Part shown: positions 32,872 to 47,265 of the stretch, in pieces
How the letters are laid out: each line of letters starts with the position of its first letter
Numbering within the stretch: the stretch's first letter is position 1
Assembly (NCBI RefSeq): GCF_032854445.1
Contig: NC_088295.1
Coordinates: 49,527,385 to 49,587,384, forward strand
DNA: 60,000 nt
Direction of reading: 5' to 3'
Source: Liolophura sinensis
Taxonomy: Eukaryota > Mollusca > Polyplacophora > Chitonida > Chitonidae
The notes under the pieces: generated by a model
Seen by the model: the letters and a program-made list of their open reading frames with translations, nothing else
Database searches by the model: none
Told to the model about the DNA's origin: nothing
Position numbers and translations under genes: made by a program

Positions 32872-35800
32872 TTAATCATCTGACACCTTGGCCTTTCGCA
32901 TGGACTGTAAAGCCTTCTGCCTTAATGACCTCTCTAAATCATCTAGTTTCTCTCCCTCCATCCCTGATTCGTCACCCTGTGAGAGGTAAAAAAAAATAAT
33001 AATAATTAGAACATTTACAATCACGATATTGACGTCAAAAACAAATAGAGAGAAGACATACAATGCCAGTCTTCATGGTTATATACTTTGATTTATTTAT
33101 TTATTTTATTGGTGTTTTACGCCGTACTCAAGAATATTTCACTAATACGATGGTGGCCAGCATTATGGTGGGAGGAAACCGGGCAGAGCCCGGGGGAAAC
33201 CCACAACCGTCCGCAGGTTGCTGGCAGACCTTCGCACTTACGGCCGGAGAGGAAGCCAGCATGAGCTGGACTTGAACTCACAGCGACCACATTGGTGAGA
33301 GGCTTCTGGGTCATAACGCTGCGCTAGCGCGCTAACCGACTGACCCACAGAGGCCCCTTTATATACTTTGATGAATATACTCTTGGCTCATACTGTACAT
33401 GTGCCATGGCAATTATGGGTGCAAGGAAATCCACAGAACAAAAGGGAGGCACACGTAATAATCTATTAAGAAATCTACATGTCAATACCAGTACAGCATT
33501 TGTCTTCATAGAAACAAGCAAAACTACGTCTCAATGTGAATGAAACTGGAATGATCATCGTAATACCAGTTGCATAGAACTTTTTTTTAATTATGAGGAA
33601 TTTAATTATAAGAGAGATATCCAAGCTTTTTTGTGGGGCTGTAATACTCAACACAAACATGTATTTAACAAGTTACATATACTTCTATGTGAACCCCGGG
33701 GACCAGAGACTACAATAAACTTACTTCATGAAATAAGCCTACTAGTTATTACCTCCTCCTCTTTCAGCTCTTTCTTGTGCTTGTGTTTCTTGTGCTTTTT
33801 GTGTTTTTTGTGCTTTTTTTCCTTCTTCTTTTTCTTCTTCTTTTTCCCAGCATCAGACTCTGATCCCTGTAAAACAAACGCAAGATGCTTTTCACACAAT
33901 GTAGCTATATACAGATGCCTTGACCAGCCCAGTGTGACTGGAAAAAGAAATGTAGAGAGAAGAGGAAACTCCATCTGATTTTCCACGAGGTATTTCAGCA
34001 CTCAAAGTTTACTTTACCAAGAGATGTTCTGACTGCATTACCAGGTCATATCTGTATCCTTACTCTGCTATAATTTCATAACTTGTATATAAACCAATTT
34101 TATGAGTCACAAAGAGGAAAATTTCAGCTGTCTGATAAGGTTCAAGCTGAAATCCAGTTCCCACTTCCTCAGCAGTAGCATTTACCTCAGGTGGTTGGAG
34201 GTAAAAATTGGTATTTTGAAAGTGATCAGACCGACAGAAATTTGGGTAATCCACCAAGATTTAAAGGTGTGATTCCACAAAATACAATAATCATCACTTT
34301 TGAAGTCTAGTCAGAGACATGGAGTACTGTTACATGTAACACCAAGTTATGTTTTTTATAAATGTCTGAAATTGCAGTCAGTAGCAAGCTGCTCGACAGG
34401 TTGATTAATAGATAAAACAGATAAAAGAAAAATATTCATTTCCACACCTATAAAATTTATGACAATTACACATTGTTTTTCCATCCTTGATTGATGCTTA
34501 CATTGTATAAAACAAGATCCAACAAAACCAGCTGGATTGCTGGAACAAGACTTGAACACACGACTCACTTCTTAACCTCTACACAGCACTCACCTCTGAT
34601 CCGCTGCCAGATTCACTGTGTTCAGTTTTCATCTTCTTCTTCTTCACTTCCTCCCCAGCTTTTTGTCTGTCCACTGACCGTGAGCGTTTGGATTTATCAA
34701 TGTCCTCCTCTGAGCGGAGCCCACCAATCAACTTCACCTCAACCTCACCACTAGTAGATCGTTCTCTGGAATGTTTGCTTTTCTTCACTCTATCACTCAG
34801 TTCAACGTCTGGGACAATATCCTTTCGTTTACGAGACACTTCAGGAGACAATCTAACTTTCTGTGGCTCATCGTCATCATTCACCAATGAGTAGGATTTC
34901 TTCCTGCCCTTATCTTGGACTGGGGAAAGACTTGAGCGGCCGTTGGGGCGTTTGCCTCTGCTGAGCTCTGGGGAGGCTCGATCTCGCCTGGCCTTTGTAG
35001 AGCGAGCAGGGACAGGAGATCCACTTCTCTCTCGCTCATCAGAGTGCCGTCTCCTAGTAGGAGGGGACATATCTGCCTCAGGGGAGGGTCGCTTTCGCCT
35101 GCGTGGGCTAGAGCTGTCTCTTGTTAAGGGACGTGTGGACGGAGGGCTTCCATGCCGTCCTGCCCGTCTCCCGGCAGACTCCCGACTGGGTGATGGAGAG
35201 GGGCGATCCTTTTTCCAGTCCACGGACACCGGCCGTCGGGACTGAGTGGGACGCTTGGCGGCTCTGTCCTCGCCCTCAGACGATGATGAAGATGACCGGT
35301 GTTGTTGTTTCCTCACCGGCTGAGCAGGGGGAGACCAGTCACCCCTTGGGGAGGGTGAACGCTTGATCTTTCTGGGAGCCACCTCAGGGGACCTCTGACT
35401 TCTCCGCTGTTGAATGTCCTTCTGCTGGCGGGGTGGTGACCCTGAAGAGGACTTAGCCCGTGCTCCCCGGGGTGGGGATCCAGACTCTGACTCAGAGGAC
35501 GACTTTTGCTGCCTGACTGGGGGAGACGAGGAGCGGCGTTTGCGTACTGGAGAGGGACTGCTTCGTCTACGTGATGGTGGAGGCCTACGAGGGGAAGAGG
35601 ACCGCCTCTGTGTGGATGGGGGTGACGGTCGCCTCCTCCGGGGGGGTGGGGATACTGATGGTGAAGCTCTTGTGGGAGGAGGGGAGTGTCTGCGACGTGG
35701 AGACTCTGACTCTGAGCTGGAGTTTCTCCTGACTGGAGGGCGATCATTTCGTCTGTCTCTGGGAACAAATGGGGATGGGGTTCTCCTTCGTACTGGACTC

Positions 35801-38800
35801 CTGTAACATAAACCATATAACGTTTTATGAGTGACCATTCAGCTATCAACTAGGTACAATGGAAACTTTAATATTAGATCCTTGTAAACATCAGAGACTT
35901 CTTACATGTGTACTCATTTCTACTCTCCTTAGGCAGAGGACTATAGCTATTGATCTATTTATCCTCTGCTGAAACATATTGCAAATTCTGATAGGGATAT
36001 AGAGATATAGCTATTTAACATAATCCAGTCTGACCATGGAAACAACCATGCTACTTTGTATGTACTGGTGGTAAGCTGTAACAGATCATTGCCGTTGTAA
36101 AGCTAAGACGGATATCGCCTTGAATCACAATGATATTTCTGTTTGGGTAGGCAGCATATAACAATGTTTCATATGTAGAAACTGTCTATGGTACGTGTAA
36201 AGCAGTTTCACCATGAATTTGTTGAAAGGACAATTTGTACTCTGTTGCCAAGTTTCTTGACTCTTAAAGGGCATACATAAGTTACATGTAACAATTAATA
36301 CATCGCTATCCACTCATATTAACAAACCGTGTATCACTTGACACATGAACCAATGAGTCCATATAGTCTGTTGTGGTCACTCATTGGTTGTCCTCTTATA
36401 TATTTCACTTTTTAGGACCTAAATACTACTCCACACAAACTACTCCGTGTGTCAAACGCATCTCCTACCAACAAAGGTAGACACAGTGGATTGGAAGTGA
36501 AAGATATCTTTTTTCACTCTTCCTAAATGGTAACCAAAGCCTTACTTCAGCATAACTGTTGTCTTCTGTAACAAGTACTTTACACAGATAAGGAAAACAT
36601 ACATTTAGCTTCACAAAAACTTCCCTAAAAAAAACAAACAAATAAACTCAGCTAATTAAATGCAAGCGACATAATTTATGCTTGATGTGTAAAGTTGCAC
36701 ATCTTTGTAAAATTATCATTGCTTGGCTGACCACATATGTTACCGTATAACTGCATCAGTGCTTGCAGTTTAATTATACCTATAGTTTGGGCTGGGGGAA
36801 ACTCTACGACGAGGTGGAGAAAAGCGGTCAGTCTCACGATACCGGTCGGGGGATGGCCGCCTTCTGACTGGAGAATACCTGTAGGAAGACACATCACAAC
36901 TTTAGCCAGGACAAATTTTCAGATATCTCTAGTATAAGGCCAGACATAAACACTCAATATACAGCCTATTTGCTTACAAAGTTAAACACACTTCCCTAGT
37001 AGTACCTCAAAATTTCACTACTTTGAATAATATGTATAATTTGATAAATGTTTTGAATTTCCACCAGATACTGTAAACTGTCCATTTATTAACATTTGCT
37101 ACGTTGTCCACTGGGCAATACATCCCTCTGTTCACATGATAAAGTAGGGGATTTCCAAGCCAACACAGCAAAATCAGGAGTGTATCATTATACTTATGTT
37201 ACTTAAAAAACAAATAAGTTCTGCTGACCTTGACCTTGGTATGTAAGGAGGGGAAGGTCGTCGCCTTCGTGGTGGTGAGCCAGATATCGATCGGCGCCTT
37301 CGACGTCCTGGGGACATCCCAGGTGATCCTCGGCGACGTCTTGTTGGTGACTGGGGGGAGGAAAGCCTTCGTCCTCGGCCACCAGGTGAGGCTCTGCCTC
37401 TCCGTGGCGAGGGGTACCGATCATCTCTCTGACGTCTCCGTGGCGACCCTCGTCGTTTGTTCTTTGAACCTGAAAGTCATAAAGATGAAATAATATACCT
37501 AATTGAACAAATTTATTGATTTATTTGACTCAAAAATATTTCACTTCTATGACATCAGCCAGCATTATGGTGGGAGGGACAAACCCACGACCATCCAAAG
37601 GTTGCTGACAGACATTCCCACTTAAGACTGGGTAAGACGCCAGAAAAACACAAATTCACAGAGCTATTATAACAAGATGCTTTGTGAGTGTTTATACAAC
37701 ACATCCTCCTTCTTCAGGCACACTAAGTCAAAAATCTGTGAAAATGAAGATGAAATGGCAAAACCACTGTCTGCCTGTTCAAAGGTTATGTGTACATTGA
37801 AGAAGATGAGTGTGCAAAATTCAAAAATCCAATATCCAGGAATGTTTGAAAAATTAAGTCTGAGCAACACACGGAAAAATACACATGATCATGCGGTAAA
37901 TCAGTACGCCCTCATTGCACTTGCAAACATTAAACATGATTTCACCAATACACTGTCACAAAAGCACTGCAAAACATTATGAAGGTGTTTTATACAGAGC
38001 ACATGAACCGCAAGCAGTTTTGATGGGTTTATTTGAAAATTTTGCAAAAAAAATAAAACAATTTTAATTGAATTTATTCCTACCTGCCTAAACCACAAAT
38101 ATGACATGTCATTTTCTTTCATGACATTTCATGAAGATGTAAAAAAAAGTGTACTGTGTGTGACTTACTTTGGTCTTCGCTGTCTGAGCTGGAGGACTCT
38201 ACAGTGTCCTCGTGTGTCCTGTAGTGACGTCTCTGCTGTACACCGGACTTCTCCGGCGATTTATCATTACCTGGACCTCTCTGACAAAAAAACACACACA
38301 CAAAAAAAACACAGTTTAGATGAGTTATTAGTGGAGATTCATGTAACTTCTTTTTTCTTATGAACTATTTATTCATCTGATTGGTGAGTAAGGATCTACT
38401 CAATAATTTTTCACTATTGATAGAGGTCAGCACATCAGATTTATAGAAATTCTCATATTCTTCTCATTCTGTGTTAATAAAATCTTGTTATGGACAGCAA
38501 ACCAAGGGAGATAACCTACTTTGTCCTCATCAGATGAGGAAGAAGAGGAATCTGATGTGAAACTTTCTTTCTTCTTCCTGGGGACAGTTTTGACGACACC
38601 CTTGCCTCGTTCTCTGGACCCAGACTGTGACGAACTAGAGCTTGAGCTGGAGGACCTAAAAATATGAACTCAATTAGACAAAAACTATATCTAAAACAAG
38701 AAATGAACTTGAGCTGTTTAATGGTTATTTGGTACACAATTTTACTAAAATATTTACGGGGTGAACAGAGCACAGTGCTACAGATATACTGTATACGCCA

Positions 38801-41800
38801 GAGATTTGTGTGTACTCCCGAAAGCCAGCATACACGTGAGATTTAAAGCAGAGCGCCCTGTCAGAATGAAAAGTAAATCTCCGCAGCAAACCATGTGCTC
38901 GATGTTATCTACCATGTGTTACTTTTCAGACACTGTAGGCTACAGCAAAAGCTTCTGTGCCTCCACCCACAGCAGTAGAGAATGACTACCGTGACAATTG
39001 TCTTTGTGACATACTTGAGTGTTTGCCATGAATAAGATGTTGCAAAGGCTTAAAAATAGTCTGTTTGGTTATTACTCTCCACAAAATTACCCTAATATCA
39101 CTCTCAAATATCTGATTTCAATTCCCCATGGATCGCCAGTAAAGTCTGCAATGTTAAAGTATCATCAAGGGTCCACTTTCTGATATATACATGTAGTCCT
39201 AGATAACTACACAGGAAAGAATTATCTCTGCACATGTCGGCCTATGTACATGTATACATGTATGCACACCCATGTCCTTTCTCCAGCCCCTCTTCACTCC
39301 ATCGCCTTTACAATTAACAGGTAGATGTAGCAATTACTCATGACCCAAAATAGTGCACTGCTGAGTGTTGATAAAATGTGTTCTGCAGTACCATGTAGGG
39401 CCTACTTGAAAAGTCGGAAGTACCATGCTCTCTTTTGAAAGTCGGAAGTACCATACTCTCTTTTGAAAGTCGGGAGTACCATGCTCCCTCTGAAAAAAAA
39501 TTATCTGAAGCACTGGAGCAGTAAACTGACCTCCTCCTAGATTTAGGGGGCGGGTCTCGGCGCCCTCTGCTGCGTAATGGACTCCTGCGTGGAGATCGCC
39601 TCGGGGATGAGCGTCGCTTAGGGGAGTACCTTCTGCTGGGTGGAGAGTATCTCCTCGGGGAATGACGCCTGGGGGAGTGACCCCTACGAGCAGGAGAACG
39701 TCGTCTGGACGAGTACCGACCAGGTGACCTTGAGCCTGACCTACGCCGTGAGCGAGAACGAGATGAACGCTTCCTACGAGGACTCCTGGATCTGGAAGAA
39801 AAGTGAAAGTTTAATCAAGGCCTTGACTTTGACTCACAGAGAACAGCCAGTCAATTCTGGGCTATATACATATATATATATACATATATATGCATTTATT
39901 GTATTCTTCTTTTATTTATTTATTGGTCTTTAAATGCGTAATAAAGAATCTTTCACACATTTATGATTGATTATTTATTTGATTGATTAATTTATTTGAT
40001 TGGTGTTTTAAGCAGTGAATATTTCACTTATACAAGGGCAACCTGTAAGTGAACAACAGGACATTTGCAATATGTCAGTCATATTGCGACGATTGTGATA
40101 ACCAGCTATGTACACATACTGGTTAATGCAAAGTAACATACCTTCTAGTTCACAATGCTAGATGAGCACAACTTACCTGGACCGAGATTTGCGATGTCGA
40201 CTTTTGCGAGGGCTGCGTGAGCGAGAACGTTTCTGTCTACTCCTTTTTGAATCATCTTCTTTCTTCTCTACCTTCTTATCTCCTGCCTCATCAACCTGTA
40301 CTTTATTTTCCTTATCCTCTTCTGCCCTGGAAGGAAGAATAAACATACTTGCAATTAATTTTTTCATAATTCTATTTATTAAGTCATTTCACAAAAAACA
40401 GAAGAAAAAAAATTTACAAGTAAAGGCCAAAAACAAAAGCGAAACTGACTTAAAACTGCAGAATGAAGAACGTTTGCTTGCCAGCAAGTTTAACCTTATT
40501 TTCACGACTTCACTCCAGTCTACAGTGTATATTCCACAACATGTATTCTAACAGTCAAAACGCTGAACGAGAGCGAGGTCACCTGAAATCTCTGTGTATA
40601 AGTAAATTATCTCGAGAGAAAGATCAGATCTGCCATGCTTATGCTTTTTATACCAAATAAGAGAAGCGTAACAATGTGAAAATACAATCTATCAACTTGA
40701 ATGATTCAACTCCTTCTAAGAAGGTAACAGAGATAAGCCAAGCTCTTCCCAAGGTGTTGACTGACAAAATTCTGACATTCAGATCAGAAAATTTTACACT
40801 GCTTTCTTATCTTCGTTATTCTACATCCACGGCTGTCAACACTGAATGGTTGCAATTTAAAGTCCGTCACATTAGTCAATGCTAGGATGATGTTAATGAG
40901 ATTGGTAAGGTGCTTAAAACCATCAGAGATAAAACTGCTACATTCTAATTTTATATACTCATTAACTATTTAATGTACCAAGACAAATCCTAATAGCGCA
41001 GTGAAACACCTTCTACTCACTTTTCATTTGTTGCTGAGTCCCCATGTTTGGGTGAAGTCTCTGCATCAGATTTGGGTTTAGATGTGGAGCGGCTCTGTGA
41101 TCTAGATCGCCTTGACGCAGGCTGTGGTGAATGCTGGCCTGGTTCCACATCCTTGTCCTTCCCATTTTCTTGTTTACTGGGGGATACACTTCCATCTCTG
41201 TATCAGTGTACAAAACCAGAGATTTGTGAGAAATGCAAACATTCTAGGGTTTTCACTGTCATGTCATGATTGTGATATGAATGTAGGAAAAATTAACAGA
41301 TGGATCATAACACTTAACATATAAAAAGTAAGGAAATCACTTGTGTTTAAACCGTTACTTGAAGTATTATATGGGTGGCATTACACTGAGCCGATTTGTT
41401 CAAAAGTGTATTAGCATGTATTAAGACTTGTATTAACTTTCGTCTGGACTATAATCCATTTAGTTTTGTATTAGGCGAAGACTTATCTAGGTTTAAGCCT
41501 GGCTTAATTTTTAAAACACTTCTGAACAACCGGCTGCAGCTACATTGTATATTTGTAGTCAATCTAGGTACAACCTGCGCTGAAGATGACCACTGGACAC
41601 CATCACTTATTCATTAATGCTTACTTCTCGGATTTAACTTTGTCTTTTTTGTCACTTTCTTTACGTTCCTTCATCAGGGTTTCCTTGATTTCTTCTTCTT
41701 TTTTCCTTAAGCTGGCCTGTATCCGTTCATGTTCTGCCTGAAAAAAAAACACCACATTTATTTGCAAACTTGAAAAATTTCTCAAAAGTTAAACTTAAAT

Positions 41801-44800
41801 TTGGTAGCAAGGCTGTTTAACTCTGATTCTATTATACACAATACACTGTCAGGAATTTGGTAATTTATGGTACTTAATATGCATACACCATATTTATGAT
41901 GGAATATCCCCCTGGTGTTAATGGGCTCTACATGTGTGCAAACCTTGAGCTCAATAAATGCAGTACTTTTTGAGATACCATCCCCAACATTTTGTTTCAC
42001 GTTGATTTTAATACACGATACAAAATTCATCAAAACATACAATGCTCTAGCAGTGTTCAAACCCTGACCTCAATACCTGCAGTACTTTTTAAGATTTTGT
42101 TTAACACTGCTTTCCCCGTTACTGGACGCTGATACTCAGGGCACGACATAAGCTACGCCATCAGGTAAAAATGTCTCAAGGTAAGCATAGATTTCAGCTT
42201 CACTTGGACAGCTTGTTGATTGTTGTGGTCATTCGTTATTAAAACATAATTATATCAATTGGATCAATGCTTGTGCCACACTCAGGAATTTCTTACTGTA
42301 TTTCACCCAAAGTTAATCATTTATAAGTAACATTTTGCTTGATTCTGACCGACTGATTCACCTTAATATCGGGAGACTTTTTCTGTGAAGTTTGATTAAT
42401 TTCTTATCAGAAAACCTTAAGTACTGGCATCAAGAGCATCATTTAAAGGCCTAAATGTCCTTTTGAAAGAAAATTTTGGTGAAACACACGATATTCAGAT
42501 TTATGTGTGCAGGAAACCACTTTATCTTGCCAAGTACCTGATAAACCTTCTAACTTGAAACCACAGCCCACCAATCCACATGGCCAGTGATCATCACCAT
42601 CCTCAACAATATCAGCAAACTTATCACTTTTCAATTCTCTATAATTGATAATGACAAACTTGTGCATGTGCTTCAAATTCAGTGAGGTGCTTAGTGATTT
42701 ATTACTTGTCTTAACTTAGGTTGTAGTCATAATTATGACAGTATTAAGCAAAATGACTTTTGAACACGTCTAAGAAGGATTTAGAGTACAAAGTGTAGGA
42801 AAAACAGATCAAAACAAGAAGTCAAAATTGTACCTGTCTCTTTTTGATCTCCTCTTTCTTCTGCTCAAGGAACTGAGCAGGAATTCCTCCAATGTTCTCC
42901 TGAGCACTAAGTAGCAAGTCCCATAACTCTCCCAGGAAAATACGGGCATTCTTAGGGTTGAGGAAACCTGTTAGGTTTATCTGCATCTCTTTGGGGTCAG
43001 GGAACTGCAGTAACATACAGGGAAGAAATAAAGTTTCACAGGGGATCCGAAGAAAAAATGCGTATCAGAAACATATTAGTGTGTATCAGAAACAGAATAA
43101 CACACAAGAGAAATGTTTAAACATAACACGCATTCAACAAAAAGATTAAATTCACTTCAAATGCATTTCTATTAACGCTCGTAGCTGTATAACAGCAGTC
43201 ATCAGCCCTGTAACTGCAATGGACCCAAAGAGAATACTTACTGTGTAGTAAAGAGTATTATAATCAACTGTCCCATACTTACTTCCTTGAGATAACCTTA
43301 TGGCTGTTTTATCGCTGATAACAGGTTGAAATGTCACGCATCCTCAAAATCCCTGACTAAAAGCTTGACTGTTTCACCATCAAATTCTCTTTAAACTCGC
43401 TTTAAAGTCCGCTGTTCAAAATTAAATATTGGTGTTTTGCAAGAACAATGAAATGGAATTGTATTGCAGACCAAACACTACCAATGATAGGAAGCTGCCT
43501 GTGGGTTTCTTGGTGAATTAGGCTTCTTATAAGGTAACAGTAGAACGTCGAGTCATGCTTTACACTACAGTACAACACAAGTCACAACGTGGGCAGAACA
43601 GCCAGATAATTCACCCAATCATATCACAGGTCTTTTATAGCCAAGAAATAGTTAAAAAGAAAACTTCACTTAGCTTGTAAGAGGATACACACCCGCATTG
43701 TCAGGGCTCATGATGTACTGCCTCGCTGCCTCCAGATTTTAGCTATTAGACTATCAACCCTGCATTGTGTCATGACCAGCTCTGGCTTGAATTCAGATTC
43801 AGGGGTGCGAGGCGAATTTTATTTGATCTTCTCTAATTGAGGGGGAGGAAACAGTCGAGAATAAGTCACAGCTCTCTACATGTTACAATTACTGTAAAAA
43901 TTTATATGTTCTCAACTGTTGGCTTTTTCTAACTTTTTACAATAGAAGATAGTGACTGTTACCGTTAGCAAAGAATTCAGGTCCTTTGTAATAATCCAAT
44001 TCCTAAACCATCATAAAGGTGCAACTTAGTGGCATTGCAGGGACTGAGCACATTCTGTTATTCAAGAGGAAGTGAATTGAAAACAATGAATAATAAAAAC
44101 TGTTAAAATCAAATTTTATGTAAAAAAATGTTTTTAAACATATCAATACTTGTTGCATTACAATTCAAAAATCATTAAAAGAGAACATTTATTATATATG
44201 TAGTACATTTTCTTGTTTAAATAACCAATATCTGCCGGAAAATGAACAGCATACAGCATAATAACAGAACAGCAAACAGTTTCAACAATTCAACTACAAC
44301 ACACCAGAGGGTGTTCAGATACTCACTCTCTCTTCCAACTGATTATATACAAATTCAACAATAACATCATCTTCTAATCCCAGCAGGGCTGTGACTCTTT
44401 GTGCTATCCAGGGTTTTATGGTGTCCACATTCACCTTGCTCATGTCCACCTGTAACCATGCAGGTACAAAATATACACTTCCGTCAGGGCTGGTCAAGAA
44501 GCATTCAAATACTACGGATTAACATTTATCTCTTTATTTGACTTGTGTGTAATGCCACACTGAGTGAAGGACATATCCCCGTCTGGAGCCTGGACTAAAT
44601 CCACACGCTAGCGTCCATACAACTGTTTTATCCTATGAACAACATGCTCACAACTCTCCCATGTGTAGTGTAAATCTTTGACTGTACCCCAAAATCAGAA
44701 ACAGAATACACACCTGTATCGACAGTCTAACAACAAAATCACGAAAGTGGCCATAAGTTATTTGGGTTATGGGAATATACGTATAACACGTCATTGCCTT

Positions 44801-47265
44801 GAAGGAAGATGGTATTTATTCTTGTTTATAAAAACATAACTGTACAATTAGATTTTAGTACAGAACATAAATACAGAGACACATATGTCAATGGTTTATG
44901 ATGGACAGCAAAAAATAGAAAAACCAAACCAGTATTCAGGCATAAAATGATATCTTAGTCAATGATCTGGCTAGTCAGTATCTATAGTTCAATTGTCCTA
45001 CTAATTGGCCCAACCAGTTGAGAGAGAGTTGACGGAGTAGTAGTTTGCTGTTGATCTCAGACTGGCGGTGCCATGGATTATGGTACTCTATGTGGGAGTT
45101 TTTGTTCTTATTTCTGTTAACATATATATAGTACAGTATCTGCTTTTATTCTCTGATTACTTCATGTTCTTAAAATATCACAGAGATACAAATGTTTACA
45201 TGTTTGTTTTCATAACGGTATAACAAACTTGCCCCGTTCAATCTTTGTAATTTTCTTTATCTTGCTTTAAAACAAACTTTAACTTCAGTTGGAGAAGTCA
45301 CCAATTGTTTGTGAGCTCCTCTGCTAATCCCCAATCCAATAAATAACTGGCTTTGGATTGACTGATTGTCAGTGACTTCATATTAATCCATCACTGACCA
45401 GTGTCAACCTAAACCAATGAGATGGTGTGTGAAAGAAGATACCGTTTCTTACCAGCAGTAATGTGTATTGAATGATCTGATCTATGCATTACACGGCTTG
45501 ACCTACATTAGATGATTTGGATTAGACAAGATAGTTTTGGTCATATATTCGCAAAATGAAAGCCTAAAAACCTCTGTATAAGCCTCACCTTTTTCTCTAA
45601 GCCATCAGCAAATCTCATCGACTTCATCAACTTTTTTTTCTTGTCCGCAAACCGATTATCCTGGTCCGCACTAGTCCCCTGAAAACAAACATGAAACTTC
45701 AGAATCAGCAAGCCACATTACGGAACTACTCATTACAGACAGCTATTGGAGCTGTGCCATGTTTTAGCAACTTCAGACAGACCTTTATAAGTATGTACAT
45801 GATATATGCCATTGCTGCCCAAAATTTATCAACATGGTTCTGTGGCCAAACACTGCCTTCCTTCTTTTCATTCCATGACAGTACTAGTACTCTGAAACAC
45901 ATCTTAATTCAATCAAAAACTGTACTTTGAATAACATGCATGGCTGCTTTTAAACAGTGACTGTGGTGTGCAACTCGTGATAAAGGCTGAAGGGTTTGTG
46001 TTTTGGTCCTGGCACTCTTCAGACTCAAATATACACAAACTGATTCTAACCAATATCTGAAACAATTTTATTGATAACTGGTGCAAACAGCAGATGTTTA
46101 GGTTGTTGTCTTTTATTTGCAAGAAACTTGTTCAATAACAAAGACAATCGACCTGGACATTCCTTGAGTAAGAAATTCACAATGTAAACGTCGAGATTGC
46201 AACGACGTTAGGCCAGTATAACAAAAGGAGTTGGAATCTTTCTGGGCTAGGCCCATGTCTAAGTTTGATGGGCTAGAAAGGTTTGGATATAGAGGCAATT
46301 AAAAGGTGGTTTACACCTGTTTCATTGCAGATTTTAAAAAAAAAAAAATTATCACCTACATCTCTGCCTTCGTGGATTAGTACTGTAACAGCTAGGATTA
46401 GGATAGCCAAGGATCTCGGCTGTTACCTTTTAATATGGTGTTAGGCATAGATCACAGCCAAGGAGTCATCCTGGTTAAAATAGTGGCATTTAAGAACAGC
46501 TTAGCGCGGAGAAACTCCACGCAACAAAATTTGGTGCAAAACGAACCAATACACGCATTTACCGGGCAAAAATCCAATAAATTATGTTCACCAAAACATT
46601 CTCTCTTCCTCTGCCAATTTTCTCCACATTCTGTAGCCTTTACACACTGTAAATCCTGGATAATTCACAGTTGTGACTTACGCTCACATGCCGTGTCGAC
46701 ATGGTGACCTAATAAACTGGGATGTTGCTCCCCGCGCATGCATGGTTGACCTTTCACGATTTCGCTATGTTTTGATAAGCTGGCTTTGTAAGCATCATAC
46801 CGGAATCGAGTCCACATAGCTCTCCAGCTAAGGGTGGCCAGCTGTACCCATGTATCAGTAGGCCTATATGTAAGCCACCCTTAGATCGAGTCTTGGGCTA
46901 GGACTGAGTCCCTGGCCAGATTTTTGCAGACCCAGTACCTGTGCTTTCTTATCCTTGATCACGTGATACAATTTTGAGTACTGCACTAAATTCTATAATT
47001 CCTGAAAACATCTTTTACAGCAGACACGACAACTGGGAATGTCGAATCATTTGCGTCCACGATACAAGCATTATAATATCGGCGCCATATTGGATTCGGT
47101 GAGCATCGAGACTGGGTGGCTTCGTGCCTGGTTATTTGGCTAGACTAGAGTTTATTTTTCCCCATATGCGATCCAAGTAAAAAAACAATTATCATGTGCA
47201 TAAAATCCACAACTGTCCCTGCCTATGGCACTTATTTATACCTTAAAAAACCCAGCATCCGTCAT
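32872..47265 (-). CDS. SRRM1: SRRM1 (SRm160) serine/arginine repetitive matrix protein, complete, 15 coding exons
   Basis: Exons, 5' to 3': 47265-47242, 45678-45589, 44449-44327, 43004-42834, 41737-41625, 41197-41021, 40326-40177, 39791-39531, 38655-38520, 38280-38169, 37469-37235, 36878-36780, 35800-34594, 33866-33753, 32976-32872. They sum to 3117 nt (1038 aa plus stop), all phases consistent. The start MTDAGFFK + GTSADQDNRF matches SRRM1. The PWI nucleic-acid-binding domain (exons 3-4, about 39-136) has KPWI at 50-53 and MQINLTGFLN. Then come RS and PR-rich repeats (exons 7-13), a polybasic KKH run (exon 14) and the conserved end DDLERSLRQKALQSMRKA. In animals SRRM1 is a nuclear-speckle splicing coactivator associated with the exon-junction complex that promotes 3'-end processing. 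Human SRRM1 is about 904 aa; the extra length here is mostly in the RS regions. Confidence 0.96.
33093..33358 (-). mobile_element. tRNA-derived SINE, full length with target-site duplication
   Basis: Complete copy with head, body and AAATAAATAAAT tail, flanked by an exact 14-bp duplication TTATATACTTTGAT (33079-33092 and 33359-33372). Intact duplications indicate fairly recent retroposition. It lies in the last intron of SRRM1. Confidence 0.95.
34594..35800 (-). other. SRRM1 large RS/PR exon (exon 13)
   Basis: A single 1207-nt exon, 402 codons, almost entirely RS, SP and RRR tracts (for example RRRPSPP and SSSESES), ending in an acidic/serine tail GSGSE. GC content is well above that of neighbouring introns. 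It starts in phase 2 and ends in phase 0. Long open frames in the other five frames here are composition shadows. Confidence 0.92.
37229..37235 (-). promoter_or_regulatory. Tandem 5' splice sites of SRRM1 exon 11
   Basis: AAGGTCAAGGTCAGC offers two donors six bases apart (exon end 37235 or 37229), both phase 2. The choice would add or omit two residues (RS) in the arginine/serine domain without changing frame. Confidence 0.5.
37511..37641 (-). mobile_element. SINE fragment
   Basis: Tail and body without head; SRRM1 intron between exons 10 and 11. Confidence 0.75.
39409..39494 (+). repeat. 28-bp tandem repeat, three copies
   Basis: Unit AAGTCGGAAGTACCATGCTC plus TCTTTTGA, period 28, three copies. 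It lies 37 bases beyond the 5' splice site of SRRM1 exon 8. Confidence 0.85.
39984..40050 (-). mobile_element. SINE tail fragment
   Basis: TTTATTTGATTGGTGTTTTA to TATACAAGGG; SRRM1 intron between exons 7 and 8. Confidence 0.6.

Noticed and set aside
34688-35849. Several plus-strand and alternative-frame long ORFs over the SRRM1 RS exon
   Set aside because: Shadows of the low-complexity, GC-rich RS coding sequence on the minus strand.
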